Origin: Bacillus sp. AFS059628
GTDB taxonomy: Bacteria; Bacillota; Bacilli; Bacillales; Bacillaceae_G
NCBI RefSeq assembly: GCF_002571225.1
Contig: NZ_NVEC01000043.1
Location: forward strand, 1 to 64,000
DNA length: 64,000 nucleotides
Direction: 5' to 3'
This document shows positions 35,232 to 44,514 of the stretch, one piece after another. Made by a program: the position numbers and the translations under genes. Under the pieces are notes generated by a model, which made no database searches, had not been told where the DNA came from, and saw only the letters and a list, made by a program, of their open reading frames with translations. Each line of letters starts with the position of its first letter. Position 1 is the first letter of the stretch.

Positions 35232-35450
35232 TTGACCATTTTAAATAGAGTGAAGGAATTAAGAGCTCGGTTTAATTTTTCGCAAAGTGTATTAGCAGAA
35301 AAGGTTGGAGTGACGAGACAAACGATTGCTGCAATTGAAAAAGGGGATTATGTTCCTTCATTATTATTAGCGCTTATGATTTGCGATGTATTTCAGTTAA
35401 AGATGGAAGATGTGTTTGTTTTAAATAAGGAGGGGGAGAATGATGAATAA
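35232..35450 (+). CDS. XRE-family regulator (YozG-like), pair 1
   Basis: Compact Cro/CI-type repressor of 72 residues, one helix-turn-helix only: SQSVLAEKVGVTRQTIAAIEKGDYVPSL. It is closely similar to the regulator at 47769, sharing the core LAEKVGVTRQTI. A TTG start is chosen since AGAGGTGG precedes it at good spacing and no ATG is available. It overlaps the following membrane-protein gene by 11 bases. Pairs of this kind are common in Bacilli, and the regulator usually represses its own operon; the signal is unknown. Confidence 0.85.
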   Translation: MTILNRVKELRARFNFSQSVLAEKVGVTRQTIAAIEKGDYVPSLLLALMICDVFQLKMEDVFVLNKEGENDE

Positions 35451-35916
35451 AATTGCTGTTTCTTATATTGTAAATGTGCTGAGATTTGTGATTGTTTGTT
35501 GGGCATTTATTGAACTCTATTATGCTTGGATAGAGCTGGCAAATATTATTGAAACTGAGAAATTTCCATTTGAAGTAACAATCAATATGATACCATTAGG
35601 ATTGTTAACAATTGTAGCTATTATAACGACGATTTTTTATAAAGTTCAAAAGAAGAAACATAAAGCACTTTCTTATTGGATGTACCCATTACTCTTTCCA
35701 CAAGAAGATGAGCGGGAAAAAGAAATCACACAAAAGGCATGCCGAACAACATTTATTTCATTTTGGTACGGAGTAGTTATTGCTATTGGATTTTTAACAC
35801 TTTCTCCTGTAGCCAATATATATATTCCTGGATATCCGTTATATATTTTATTTTTCATGCTTTTTGTTCAAATGACAGTCTTTTATGTATCATTGTACAG
35901 AAATAAATTAGTCTAA
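35440..35916 (+). CDS. Four-helix membrane protein, partner of XRE regulator, pair 1
   Basis: Unrecognised membrane protein of 158 residues with about four helices in two pairs (about 10-33, 48-65, 104-125, 131-152). A conserved-looking charged loop between helices 2 and 3, FPQEDEREKEITQKACRTTF, recalls DUF2178-type proteins. The start overlaps the XRE gene (translational coupling) with GGAGGGGGAG as ribosome-binding site. It ends at a strong terminator. Possible roles include sensing or immunity to a membrane-active signal, but no direct evidence exists. Confidence 0.75.
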   Translation: MMNKIAVSYIVNVLRFVIVCWAFIELYYAWIELANIIETEKFPFEVTINMIPLGLLTIVAIITTIFYKVQKKKHKALSYWMYPLLFPQEDEREKEITQKACRTTFISFWYGVVIAIGFLTLSPVANIYIPGYPLYILFFMLFVQMTVFYVSLYRNKLV

Positions 35917-35955
35917 AAAGAAACCTTCTTGCATCGGCAAGAAGGTTTCTTTTTA
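35915..35955 (+). terminator. Terminator of XRE-membrane pair 1
   Basis: AGAAACCTTCTTGC pairs with GCAAGAAGGTTTCT around ATCG, followed by T. Confidence 0.9.
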
Positions 35956-36032
35956 GCTTATACTTGTACATATAGCAATATTATCTTATCATTTTATATA
36001 GAGTAAGATTTTGTATGGGAAAGGAATTGTAT

Positions 36033-36665
36033 ATGAATAAGCAAAGAATTTATAGTATAGTAGCAATCCTTCTATTTGTTGTAGGTGGTGTGTTAATCGG
36101 AAAGCCATTTTATGATGGATATCAGGCTGAAAAGAAACAGACTGAAAATGTGCAGGCTGTTCAAAAGATGGATTATGAAAAACATGAGACGGAATTTGTA
36201 GATGCTTCGAAAATTAATCAGCCAGACTTGGCAGAAGTGGCGAATGCATCATTAGATAAGAAACAAGTAATTGGGCGTATTTCGATCCCGAGTGTTTCAT
36301 TAGAACTTCCTGTTTTAAAATCTTCTACTGAGAAAAATCTATTATCTGGTGCAGCGACAGTAAAAGAAAATCAAGTAATGGGAAAAGGGAACTATGCATT
36401 AGCAGGACATAACATGTCTAAAAAAGGTGTTTTATTTAGTGATGTAGCCTCTTTAAAAAAAGGCGACAAAATTTATTTGTATGATAATGAAAACGAATAT
36501 GAATATGCGGTTACTGGTGTATCTGAAGTAACTCCTGATAAGTGGGAAGTTGTTGAGGATCATGGGAAAGATGAAATAACGCTTATTACATGTGTATCTG
36601 TGAAGGATAATTCTAAGCGTTACGTTGTTGCTGGTGATTTAGTAGGAACGAAGGCGAAGAAATAA
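36033..36665 (+). CDS. srtA: Sortase A
   Basis: Membrane-anchored transpeptidase of 210 residues, linking LPXTG surface proteins to the cell wall. One N-terminal helix (about 8-25) anchors it. The catalytic residues are His126 in YALAGHNM, Cys187 in ITLITCVS and Arg196 in NSKRYVVAG, the same positions as in B. anthracis SrtA, including total length. The start ATG at 36033 is preferred over 36015 since AAAGGA precedes it and the length then agrees. It stands alone with a terminator and no substrate gene beside it, as usual for housekeeping SrtA. Confidence 0.94.
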   Translation: MNKQRIYSIVAILLFVVGGVLIGKPFYDGYQAEKKQTENVQAVQKMDYEKHETEFVDASKINQPDLAEVANASLDKKQVIGRISIPSVSLELPVLKSSTEKNLLSGAATVKENQVMGKGNYALAGHNMSKKGVLFSDVASLKKGDKIYLYDNENEYEYAVTGVSEVTPDKWEVVEDHGKDEITLITCVSVKDNSKRYVVAGDLVGTKAKK

Positions 36666-36703
36666 AAAAGAAGGTCAACTCTCTAAGAGTTGACCTTCTT
36701 TTT
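36664..36703 (+). terminator. Terminator of srtA
   Basis: AAGAAGGTCAACTC pairs with GAGTTGACCTTCTT around TCTAA, with A and T tracts. Confidence 0.9.
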
Positions 36704-36803
36704 TACTAATGTTGAGAAATAATAGAATATTTTAGTTGGTATTTATGTATTTTTCTATTTATGTATAATAAAGTTAGAATTCAAGATTTTGGGAGGAACA
36801 AGA

Positions 36804-37925
36804 GTGAAACAACAGGTGAAGAAACTTCTTTTAACAACAAGTGTAGCGTTATTGATAGCTCCAATTTCAGCCTATGCGCATCCAGGACGTACAGATGCTA
36901 ATGGGGGACATACGTGTCGTACAAATTGTGAAAAATGGGGATTGCAGTACGGGGAATATCATTATCACAATAAACCAGCTTCTAGTAGTGGTGCAACGAG
37001 TCCAGCTCCTAGTCAAAATAATAATGGTGCTGTAGAAGCTGAAAGACAAGCGGAAGCGCAGCGCAATGCTGAGGCTGAAAAACAACGTGCCGCAGAGGCG
37101 CAGCGTAAAGCTGAAGAAGAGAGACAGCGTGTAGCGGAGGAACAAAGAAAGGCAGAGGAAGAGAGACAACGTGTAGCTGAAGAGCAAAGAAAAGCAGAAG
37201 AGGCACGTAAGCGAGAGGAAGCACAGCATCAAGCTGATATGGAAAAAGGGCAGCTTGAGGGACAAAAAAGTGGAGAGACTGATTTTAAAGCAGGGAAAAA
37301 TGATGCGGAATCACATTTAGCTGGAAAATCAGATACATATAAAGAAGCATTTAAAACAGCTTATACTGCATCTTGGTCTTTAGAAGAGCAAAAGAAAATG
37401 CATTTTGAAAAAGGAAAAGAGCAAGGTTTAGCGCAAGAGACGATGGAAGATAGTCAAATTGCTCCAGAGTTTAAGCAGAACTTTGCAGAAGGTTTCCAAG
37501 TAGGGAATAAAGAAAGAACAGAAAAAATTGAAAAAGAGCAAGCTGAACTAGGGGAAAAGGCAGGTAAGGAACTAGCTGGAAAGAACCCTGGAAATAGAGA
37601 GCAAGATGTGTACGTAAAGGCGTATGAAACAGCTTATGAAAAGGGTTATAAGTCTACAAAAAAAGCAGTAGAAAAGGCTGGCTATAAGTATGCATTTGAA
37701 AACTATGATTTGAAAGTTCCTGCTAAGTATGAAAAAAATGAATCGTTAAAGAAATGGTTTATTGAAGGATTTAAATCAAATAAAAAAGCAGCAGAAATTA
37801 GAGAAGAAGGATATAAAAAAGGAGACAGTTGGCTTGCATTCTTCTATAAGAATTTTGTGCCAAGTGAATATAAAGAACATAAAGAGCTGTACGAACAAGC
37901 GATAGAAAAAGGTAAGAATGCATAA
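36804..37925 (+). CDS. Secreted YHYH-domain protein with coiled-coil repeat
   Basis: Secreted protein of 373 residues. The GTG start follows GGGAGGAAC; an upstream ATG would overlap that site. The signal peptide (to about 27) ends near ISAYA. The mature start HPGRTDANGGHTCRTNCEKW and EYHYH form a small YHYH domain with His and two Cys, seen beside cell-surface nucleases and spore proteins. A charged coiled coil (about 75-150) holds two 14-residue units. The C-terminal part (about 160-373) has diverged repeats ending in an F-xx-G-xx-x-G pattern such as FAEGFQVG and FIEGFKSN. No LPXTG sorting signal is present. Role unknown. Confidence 0.75.
   Translation: MKQQVKKLLLTTSVALLIAPISAYAHPGRTDANGGHTCRTNCEKWGLQYGEYHYHNKPASSSGATSPAPSQNNNGAVEAERQAEAQRNAEAEKQRAAEAQRKAEEERQRVAEEQRKAEEERQRVAEEQRKAEEARKREEAQHQADMEKGQLEGQKSGETDFKAGKNDAESHLAGKSDTYKEAFKTAYTASWSLEEQKKMHFEKGKEQGLAQETMEDSQIAPEFKQNFAEGFQVGNKERTEKIEKEQAELGEKAGKELAGKNPGNREQDVYVKAYETAYEKGYKSTKKAVEKAGYKYAFENYDLKVPAKYEKNESLKKWFIEGFKSNKKAAEIREEGYKKGDSWLAFFYKNFVPSEYKEHKELYEQAIEKGKNA
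37107..37190 (+). repeat. Two tandem 42-bp coding repeats
   Basis: Two in-frame units encode KAEEERQRVAEEQR twice, with silent differences between the copies; a partial third unit follows at 37191. They extend a coiled coil in the secreted YHYH protein. Confidence 0.8.
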
Positions 37926-37957
37926 AAAAGATGAGGGAAATCCCTCATCTTTTTTTA
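37924..37957. terminator. Bidirectional terminator between convergent genes
   Basis: AAAAAAGATGAGGGA pairs with TCCCTCATCTTTTTT around AA; serves the YHYH and dtpT genes. Confidence 0.9.
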
Positions 37958-39340
37958 ATCCATCCATTTCACTAATTTTTTAGAAATTAATAATAAAACA
38001 CAACCTAATACAATTGCTACAGCTCCTATTACGGTAAATACTTCAGCATATCCAAGTGAAGTTGTGAAGCTTGCAAGTTGTCCGCCTAAAATGTTGGCGA
38101 TTCCTGAGCTTGCTAACCATACTCCCATTAATAAAGAAGCAAGTTTTACCGGAGCAAGTGCACTAACCATTGAAAGTCCAACAGGTGATAGGAATAGCTC
38201 ACCTAACGTGTGGAAAAGATACGTAAAGACGATAAATAGTAGGTTTGCTTTTTCTGTAATGTTATGTTCATCACTACCAGTTTTTAATGTAGCGATAACG
38301 AGAATGATATAACCGATACCGAGCAAGATCATACCAAGTCCCATTTTAGTTGGGATTTTTAAATCCCCGCGCTTGCGAGTTGCAAGTTTTGCCCATAATG
38401 CTGAAATGACTGGAGCGAGTAAAATAATAAATAATGGATTGACCGATTGGAACCAAGATGTTGGAACTTCCCATCCGAACACAGAGCGGTCTACAAATTT
38501 GTTTGTATATAATGTTAATGAGCTACCAGCTTGTTCGAAGCCAGCCCAGAAGAAGACAACGAAGCATGTTAAAATGACGATAACTGCAGTACGTTGTTTT
38601 TCTTTTTTTGTTAACGGTGTATCTCCTACTGATGGTTGTCCATCTGTTGTTTGTAAATCGCGAGTTGGTTTTTTACCGATATCACCAAGGAAGCGATTTG
38701 ATAATGTTGTAAATAAAATTTGTCCAATGATCATTCCGATTGAAGCGGCTAAGAAACCGTAACGGAATCCGTAATGTACAACGCCATCAACCGTTGTTTT
38801 GAATAAATTTTCTGATAAAAATCCGCAAACGAGTGGAGCTAAAAATGATCCGACGTTAATACCCATATAGAAAATGGTAAATGCACTATCACGTTTTGGA
38901 TCGTTCTCTTCGTATAATTCCCCAACCAGTGTAGAGATGTTCGGTTTGAAGAATCCGTTACCGATAATAATAAGCGCTAATCCGAGGTATAGGCCGACTT
39001 GGTTTTGCAAGGCAAATAGTGTAAGGTTACCGATTGCCATTGTTATACCACCAATTGTGATCGCTTTTCGTCTACCTAGGAACCGGTCTGTTAAGTATCC
39101 ACCAATCATTGGTGTGAAATAACAGGCTCCAGTATAAAATCCGTAAATGGAGAGTGCCCATGCAGGACTAAACCCAAGACCACCGCTTACTAAAGCTGTC
39201 GTTAAATATAATGTTAATAATCCTCGTAATCCATAGTAACTAAATCTTTCCCACATTTCTGTAAAGAAGAGTAAGTATAAACCTGGAGGATGTTTCTTTT
39301 TTCTTTGTTGTTCTCTTTCTAGTTGTATCGCTGATTCCAT
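37955..39340 (-). CDS. dtpT: Di-/tripeptide proton symporter, POT family
   Basis: Proton-driven oligopeptide transporter of 461 residues from the chosen start, about 14 helices. FFTEMWERFSYYGLRGLLTL carries the ExxERFxYY proton-coupling motif of POT transporters, and FTIFYMGINVGSFLAPLVCG is the PTR2 signature. It imports di- and tripeptides, complementing the Opp importer for longer peptides. The start ATG follows AGGAGGAAA; the open frame begins seven codons earlier without a ribosome-binding site. It is monocistronic. Confidence 0.94.
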   Translation of the reverse strand: MESAIQLEREQQRKKKHPPGLYLLFFTEMWERFSYYGLRGLLTLYLTTALVSGGLGFSPAWALSIYGFYTGACYFTPMIGGYLTDRFLGRRKAITIGGITMAIGNLTLFALQNQVGLYLGLALIIIGNGFFKPNISTLVGELYEENDPKRDSAFTIFYMGINVGSFLAPLVCGFLSENLFKTTVDGVVHYGFRYGFLAASIGMIIGQILFTTLSNRFLGDIGKKPTRDLQTTDGQPSVGDTPLTKKEKQRTAVIVILTCFVVFFWAGFEQAGSSLTLYTNKFVDRSVFGWEVPTSWFQSVNPLFIILLAPVISALWAKLATRKRGDLKIPTKMGLGMILLGIGYIILVIATLKTGSDEHNITEKANLLFIVFTYLFHTLGELFLSPVGLSMVSALAPVKLASLLMGVWLASSGIANILGGQLASFTTSLGYAEVFTVIGAVAIVLGCVLLLISKKLVKWMD

Positions 39341-39592
39341 GTTATTTTCCTCCTGACACAAACAAAAACAAAGTTAATAATTTTGTACATTTAATATTTT
39401 ACCTTATTAACTATTATAAGTCAATAAAGGTTGATTTTTCAGAAGAAATTGGAAAAGGGATATAGCTATAGAATGAGTGTTTCTTTTATGTTAGACTATG
39501 GACTATGTTTTCTTTGTAAAGAAGCGGTTTATTGCACTTTTTTATATGTGAAATTGATTTCATGAAAGATGAAATTAAAGAAGGAGAAAGAA

Positions 39593-40894
39593 ATGAAATT
39601 GTTACAGAAAAAAGAAATTTTACTTATTAGTCTTATGTTATTCTCGATGTTCTTTGGAGCGGGGAATCTTATATTTCCACCTTTCCTTGGTTATGAAGCA
39701 GGAGAACATGTGTGGATTTCATTAGTAGGGTTTATTATATCAGCAACAGGTCTTCCGATATTGGGAGTTATTGCGATTGCAAAAGCAGGAAGTTTTCAAG
39801 CGCTAGCGGGTAGGGTTCATTCCTCATTCGCCATTATTTTTCCGTGTATCGTGTATGTATTCATTGGACCAGGACTTGGTATACCACGTGCAGGAAGCTT
39901 AGCTTTTGAAATGGGGCCAGGTCAGTTCCTCCCGGAAGCGGGAAGCGTAGTGTTATTATGTTATACGGTTCTTTTCTTTAGTATTGTGTACTGGTTAAGT
40001 TTATCGCCATCTAAATTAATGGGATTGTTCGGAAAGGTTTTAACACCGTTATTATTAGGTATGATTGCCCTTATCTTTATAAAGAGCATGTTTACATCGG
40101 TAGGCAATGTAAAAGAGGCTGCTGGAAACTATGGACAAGCTCCTATGTTCCAAGGGTTTTTAGATGGGTATTTAACCATGGATGCATTAGCAGCTTTAAT
40201 TTTTGGGATTGTTATTGCAAATGCTCTTCGTGCAAAAGGTATTGAAGATGATAAAGGGTTAGCGAAATATATGAGTATTGCTGGAATTGGAGCAGGACTA
40301 TTATTATCTATTATTTATGTCATACTTGGATATGTTGGTTCAATGAGTGGATCATTAGGGACATTTGATAATGGAGCGAAAGTGTTAGCACAAGTGATGA
40401 CTACATTATTTGGACAAGGCGGAGTCGTTTTATTAGGACTTATTTTTACAATCGCGTGTTTATGTGTTTCAATCGGACTTGTTACATCTTGTAGCCAATT
40501 TTTCGCAAGTGTATTTCCGAAAGTGGCGTATAAAGTTTGGGCATGTATATTAAGTTTTATTAGTATGATTTTAGCTAATTTAGGATTAACACAAATTTTA
40601 AAAGTATCAGTACCGATTCTTGGATTTATTTATCCAGTTGCATTAACGCTTATTATTTTAGGGCTATTCCATAAGTATATTGGGAAGTATGCATATGTAT
40701 ATGCAGTAACTGTTGGGATTGTAGCAGCATTTAGTGCGATCGATATTTTCAATAAAAATGTGATGATGAATCAGTGGACATCAGTATTGAAATACATTCC
40801 GTTTTATACAGAAGGTGTTGGATGGATTGTTCCAGCTATTATAGGTGTTTGTATTGGTGTTATCGTGAGTAGTGTGTTCCATAAGAAGAAATAA
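39593..40894 (+). CDS. brnQ: Branched-chain amino acid:cation symporter BrnQ
   Basis: LIVCS-family transporter of 433 residues from the chosen ATG, about 12 helices, importing leucine, isoleucine and valine with Na+ or H+. LFSMFFGAGNLIFPPFLGYEAG near the N-terminus is the family hallmark. Also typical are FIGPGLGIPRAGSLAFEMG and the TSCSQFFAS region. The start is fixed by AAGGAGAAAGAA; an upstream ATG eight codons earlier lies before this site. No T-box or CodY site could be recognised with confidence in the 230-base upstream region. Confidence 0.94.
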   Translation: MKLLQKKEILLISLMLFSMFFGAGNLIFPPFLGYEAGEHVWISLVGFIISATGLPILGVIAIAKAGSFQALAGRVHSSFAIIFPCIVYVFIGPGLGIPRAGSLAFEMGPGQFLPEAGSVVLLCYTVLFFSIVYWLSLSPSKLMGLFGKVLTPLLLGMIALIFIKSMFTSVGNVKEAAGNYGQAPMFQGFLDGYLTMDALAALIFGIVIANALRAKGIEDDKGLAKYMSIAGIGAGLLLSIIYVILGYVGSMSGSLGTFDNGAKVLAQVMTTLFGQGGVVLLGLIFTIACLCVSIGLVTSCSQFFASVFPKVAYKVWACILSFISMILANLGLTQILKVSVPILGFIYPVALTLIILGLFHKYIGKYAYVYAVTVGIVAAFSAIDIFNKNVMMNQWTSVLKYIPFYTEGVGWIVPAIIGVCIGVIVSSVFHKKK

Positions 40895-40899
40895 GTAAG

Positions 40900-40936
40900 A
40901 GGTGTTTTCCTATTCTGGAGAACACCTTTCTTTTTT
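40900..40936 (+). terminator. Terminator of brnQ
   Basis: AGGTGTTTTCC pairs with GGAGAACACCT around TATTCT, then T-rich sequence. Confidence 0.82.
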
Positions 40937-41027
40937 GGAAAAATGGTATTGAAAATGAATAGACTAAGAGTATGATAAAGATAATTGGTAATATATAGAT
41001 TTCGAATGAATGGTGAGGGGGGAGTGT

Positions 41028-42749
41028 ATGAAGGAAGATTTAAATAAGAAAATAGAAGCACTCGAGACAGCAATTGAAACGATGCAAGAAGCACTTTTTG
41101 AATTGAAAGCAAAACAAAAAGAAATAGAAGTGAAAAATGTTCAGCAACGTGTTAGTAAGGAAAAGAAAGAATATATTGAAACGGTAACGGAAGAAAAACG
41201 AAAAGAAGAAGTAGCTACAATAAAAGAGCTTGTGCAAGAACGTGAGGTAAAACAAGTGGATATATCTGCTTTTAAGCCGGAACCATTTAATATTATTAAG
41301 TTTTGCCAAACGTGGTTACCACGCATATTTGTCGGTATTATGTTGCTTGGAGTAATCTGGTTATTTAAAGCAGGGGTAGATGCTGGATTATTAACACCAG
41401 CAATACGAATTGTGTTCGGTATTGTCCTATCAATCGGTTTTTATTATATAGGGGATATTCAAATTAAACGAGAGCGGCAAGTGTTAGGATTAGTATTAGC
41501 AGGAGGAAGTATAACGGGTATAGTTTTAACGACATTTGCGGCACATTATTTATATGGCTTTATTCCAGCAAGTGTTGCATTTGTGTGTAATATTGCATGG
41601 GTCATTTTAGGGATTTATGTAGCGAAGAGGTATCAATCAGAGTATCTTACTATCTTCGTAGCGGTAGGAGCCTTCTTCGTGCCATTCTTATTAAATAGTA
41701 CGACTCCTAATCCGTATATTTTCTTTGGATATGAGACGATATTAACGCTTAGCTTATTATGGTATGCGCTGAAAAATCGTTATCAGTATTTATATATGAT
41801 TTCTTATGCTGTTGCTGCGATTGTCCTTTTTGTCTTCTTTGCTATTATGTCAATGTTAGTAAAGGATTTACAAGTACAGCTAACAGTTGTGTATGGTTTA
41901 ATTCACTTACTATTATTTTGGCATATGTTTACGGAGAGAAGTTTTATAGTAGAGCCACGCTTGGCGATATTTAGTGCGAATGCAGTCTTCTTTATATTAG
42001 CCATTTCAAAAATACCTGAATTTACAACATGGGGATTAATGATAAGTGCACTCGTGCACGCTATTATGTTCGTGTTTGAATATAGAAAGAATAGACATTC
42101 TGCATTTACAAATCTTTTATTTGGTTTCGCAATGGGGGCATTTAGTTTAGCAATTTTATATGAGTATAGTTTAGTGAATGCAGCGATTGTATTATTATTA
42201 CAAGGTTTCCTCGGTATGTTTACTTCTATTAAAGGAAAACAACAAATAAAATTGTATGTTAGTGCGACGATTTATGCGATTGGAATGATACAGACTATTT
42301 TTAGTCCATTTGATTATTTCCTTTCAGCTGGGTGTGTTGCTCATATTATTTTAATAGGTACATTTTATTACTGCATGAAACAAGCGAAAGATGTGTTAAA
42401 GAGTTTTGGAAAATACGTTTATTCTATAGCGCTCTATTGGTTTATGGTTATCGTATTTATTGCAATTACTAGAGTTGGTGAAGTGCTCTCTACAGATGGA
42501 AGTATAATAAGCGTATCAGTATCCTTATTATGGATGGTATATGCATTATTTGCAGTTTGGCTTGGACGGAATAAACATATGAATGAAATCTTGTATGCTG
42601 GATTAGTCGTGTTAGTCGTAACGATAGGGAAGTTATTCCTTCTAGACTTACCAGAAGTATCGATGATGATTAGGGCAGTGTTATTCTTAATCGTAGGAAG
42701 TATAGGTATCGTTATTTCAAGAATGTTTTTCTCAAAAGAAGAGAAGTGA
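41028..42749 (+). CDS. DUF2339 polytopic membrane protein
   Basis: Membrane protein of 573 residues, unknown function. The N-terminus (about 1-85) is a cytoplasmic coiled coil rich in Lys and Glu, then about 16 hydrophobic helices follow in tandem pairs. Features such as WLPRIFVGIMLLGVIWLFK and LGLVLAGGSITGIVLTTFAAHYLY (two fragments here) identify DUF2339. ATG is preceded by GAGGGGGGAG. It is monocistronic between terminators. Homologues occur widely in Bacilli and proteobacteria without assigned roles; a structural or transport role in the envelope is only inferred. Confidence 0.8.
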   Translation: MKEDLNKKIEALETAIETMQEALFELKAKQKEIEVKNVQQRVSKEKKEYIETVTEEKRKEEVATIKELVQEREVKQVDISAFKPEPFNIIKFCQTWLPRIFVGIMLLGVIWLFKAGVDAGLLTPAIRIVFGIVLSIGFYYIGDIQIKRERQVLGLVLAGGSITGIVLTTFAAHYLYGFIPASVAFVCNIAWVILGIYVAKRYQSEYLTIFVAVGAFFVPFLLNSTTPNPYIFFGYETILTLSLLWYALKNRYQYLYMISYAVAAIVLFVFFAIMSMLVKDLQVQLTVVYGLIHLLLFWHMFTERSFIVEPRLAIFSANAVFFILAISKIPEFTTWGLMISALVHAIMFVFEYRKNRHSAFTNLLFGFAMGAFSLAILYEYSLVNAAIVLLLQGFLGMFTSIKGKQQIKLYVSATIYAIGMIQTIFSPFDYFLSAGCVAHIILIGTFYYCMKQAKDVLKSFGKYVYSIALYWFMVIVFIAITRVGEVLSTDGSIISVSVSLLWMVYALFAVWLGRNKHMNEILYAGLVVLVVTIGKLFLLDLPEVSMMIRAVLFLIVGSIGIVISRMFFSKEEK

Positions 42750-42752
42750 GAA

Positions 42753-42782
42753 GAAGGCAATCCATATCCGGATTGCCTTTTT
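42753..42782. terminator. Bidirectional terminator between convergent genes
   Basis: AAGGCAATCC pairs with GGATTGCCTT, with T and A tracts; serves the DUF2339 and secreted-protein genes. Confidence 0.85.
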
Positions 42783-42784
42783 CA

Positions 42785-44332
42785 TTACTTCTTATTAATC
42801 GTTACAGTTTCATTATATTTCGCTGTTGTATTTTGGCGTAGACGAAGTGTTGCTTGTCCAGTCGTATTTGGATCGATTTGTACGTTCACAATTTTCTCAG
42901 CAGAACCTAAGCTGTTTGTTGTGAAAGAGAATGTACTACTATATCCGAAAGTAGATGGCCAAGTACCATTTGTATTTTGAACTTTTGCTACTTGTGTACC
43001 GCCAGTAGTGAATATACCTAAAGAGTAATTATCGTATGTTGTGTTCGGTAATAAGTTATTTACTTGAATTTTCATTTGGAACACTTCATTGTTTGGTAGA
43101 GTGCTAGGGTGTGTAACTACGTAGTCGTTTGCTGTTACAGCACCGTTATAACCGTATGAACCTGGTTTGAAAGTGTTTGTATTAAACCATTGATAACCTG
43201 CATTTGGCGCACTCCAAGGTTCAGGTTGTGGCTCAGTTGATAAGCTTGGTTGTTCAAATGTTTGTAAAGTAGTAGGTAAATCAAGTTGTAAACCATTTAC
43301 TTGATCTAAACTTGTAAATGTTTCTTTATTCGATAGCCAATTTACGATGTTTTCTAGTAAGATAGCATCGTTTTCTTCTTTATATCCATCGTAAGTTTTC
43401 TTTGTTTGACCAGAATCTTCACGAACGTATTTTGGCGATGCATCTTCAACAGGAGAAGAATCCCCGATAAAGGCAGCTTTTCCAAGTCCTACTTTAGCAA
43501 TAGCAGCATAAGGACCCTCTGCAACACCACCGCCGTTATAAACACCGCTATCAACAGCGTTATTCCATTTTGACGGGTTTTCTGGAAGGTAAACAAGTCC
43601 TTTTGCTAGTTTTGGATTTGTAATTGCTAGAGTTGAACCAGCGTGCATTGCTACAGATGAAACACCTTTTGTAATTCCAAACGATTGTTCAGGTGACACA
43701 ATATTTTTAGCGGAAACATCACCGATTGCATTGTAACGGAAGCGAATACCGAAGTTGTCAGATAGCCAATCAGAGCTTTCTACTCCTTGCATAGCTTGTG
43801 AGTTTACTTCCTCAGTAGACATTCCTTTTGCAGGATTATCCCAAGCGCCGCGTCTATATCCATTAAATACTTCAGAAGAGTCCCAGCGATTTTTATTGCG
43901 ATCTGCATTATAATGATCGGCAATGAAGAAGATACTGCCGCCATTTTTCACGTATTGTAACATAGCATCTTGTTCAGATTTTTTGTAAGGAATATTTGCT
44001 TCTGGAACGATAAACACATTGTAGTCTTTTAAATCTTCGTATGTAATTGGTGTTGATTTACGTAGTTCTTTTACATGATAGCCGTTTTGGGCAATGCCGT
44101 TTCCGAAATCAGAAAAGCCACCATCAATAACCCAGTCAGCGGTCCCAGCAGTTTGACCGTGTGTATTATCGAATAATACTTTTTTCCCATTGTTTTGATT
44201 TACAACTTTTGCAGCAATTTCAGGAGCTGGGTCTACAGAGCTTTCTGCATAAGTAGACGGTATGAACGAAGTCCCTATACTTAGTGTAATTGCTGTTGCT
44301 AAAGAAAATGTAATCCATTTTTTATTCTTCAT
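42785..44332 (-). CDS. Large secreted protein with DUF4350/GATase-like domain and beta-sandwich tail
   Basis: Secreted protein of 515 residues. The signal peptide ends near STYAESS (about 29). The main domain (about 45-335) resembles the class-I glutamine-amidotransferase-like/DUF4350 fold: KKVLFDNTHGQTAGTADW at the N-terminus, YNVFIVPEANIPYKK, GGSIFFIADHYNADRN and GKAAFIGDSSPVEDAS. No catalytic Cys is visible in the usual place, so hydrolase activity is doubtful. A Pro-rich linker (about 365-378) leads to a beta-sandwich (about 385-515). Such proteins in this group are often labelled DNA-binding or endonuclease without support. Function unknown. Confidence 0.72.
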   Translation of the reverse strand: MKNKKWITFSLATAITLSIGTSFIPSTYAESSVDPAPEIAAKVVNQNNGKKVLFDNTHGQTAGTADWVIDGGFSDFGNGIAQNGYHVKELRKSTPITYEDLKDYNVFIVPEANIPYKKSEQDAMLQYVKNGGSIFFIADHYNADRNKNRWDSSEVFNGYRRGAWDNPAKGMSTEEVNSQAMQGVESSDWLSDNFGIRFRYNAIGDVSAKNIVSPEQSFGITKGVSSVAMHAGSTLAITNPKLAKGLVYLPENPSKWNNAVDSGVYNGGGVAEGPYAAIAKVGLGKAAFIGDSSPVEDASPKYVREDSGQTKKTYDGYKEENDAILLENIVNWLSNKETFTSLDQVNGLQLDLPTTLQTFEQPSLSTEPQPEPWSAPNAGYQWFNTNTFKPGSYGYNGAVTANDYVVTHPSTLPNNEVFQMKIQVNNLLPNTTYDNYSLGIFTTGGTQVAKVQNTNGTWPSTFGYSSTFSFTTNSLGSAEKIVNVQIDPNTTGQATLRLRQNTTAKYNETVTINKK

Positions 44333-44473
44333 AGAAGAATCCCCCTAATAATAAATATATGTGCTTTAATAATGTAATTTATTTTTCTGTAAAAATAAAG
44401 ACGGAAAACATAAAAAATATTAAAAATTTGTAAAAATAACGTGAATTTTGTTGAGAAATATTTATAGAGAGTT

Positions 44474-44514
44474 AAAAACATTCCTTCCAAGTAATAAGGA
44501 AGGGATGTTTTGTT
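44474..44514. terminator. Terminator of amino acid permease gene
   Basis: AAAACATTCCTTCC pairs with GGAAGGGATGTTTT around a 9-base loop; on the minus strand it follows the permease stop. Confidence 0.82.

Noticed and set aside
37060-37210. CRISPR-like or tandem DNA array
   Set aside because: The repeats are in frame, have silent substitutions and encode a coiled coil; no spacer structure exists. No CRISPR array was seen elsewhere.
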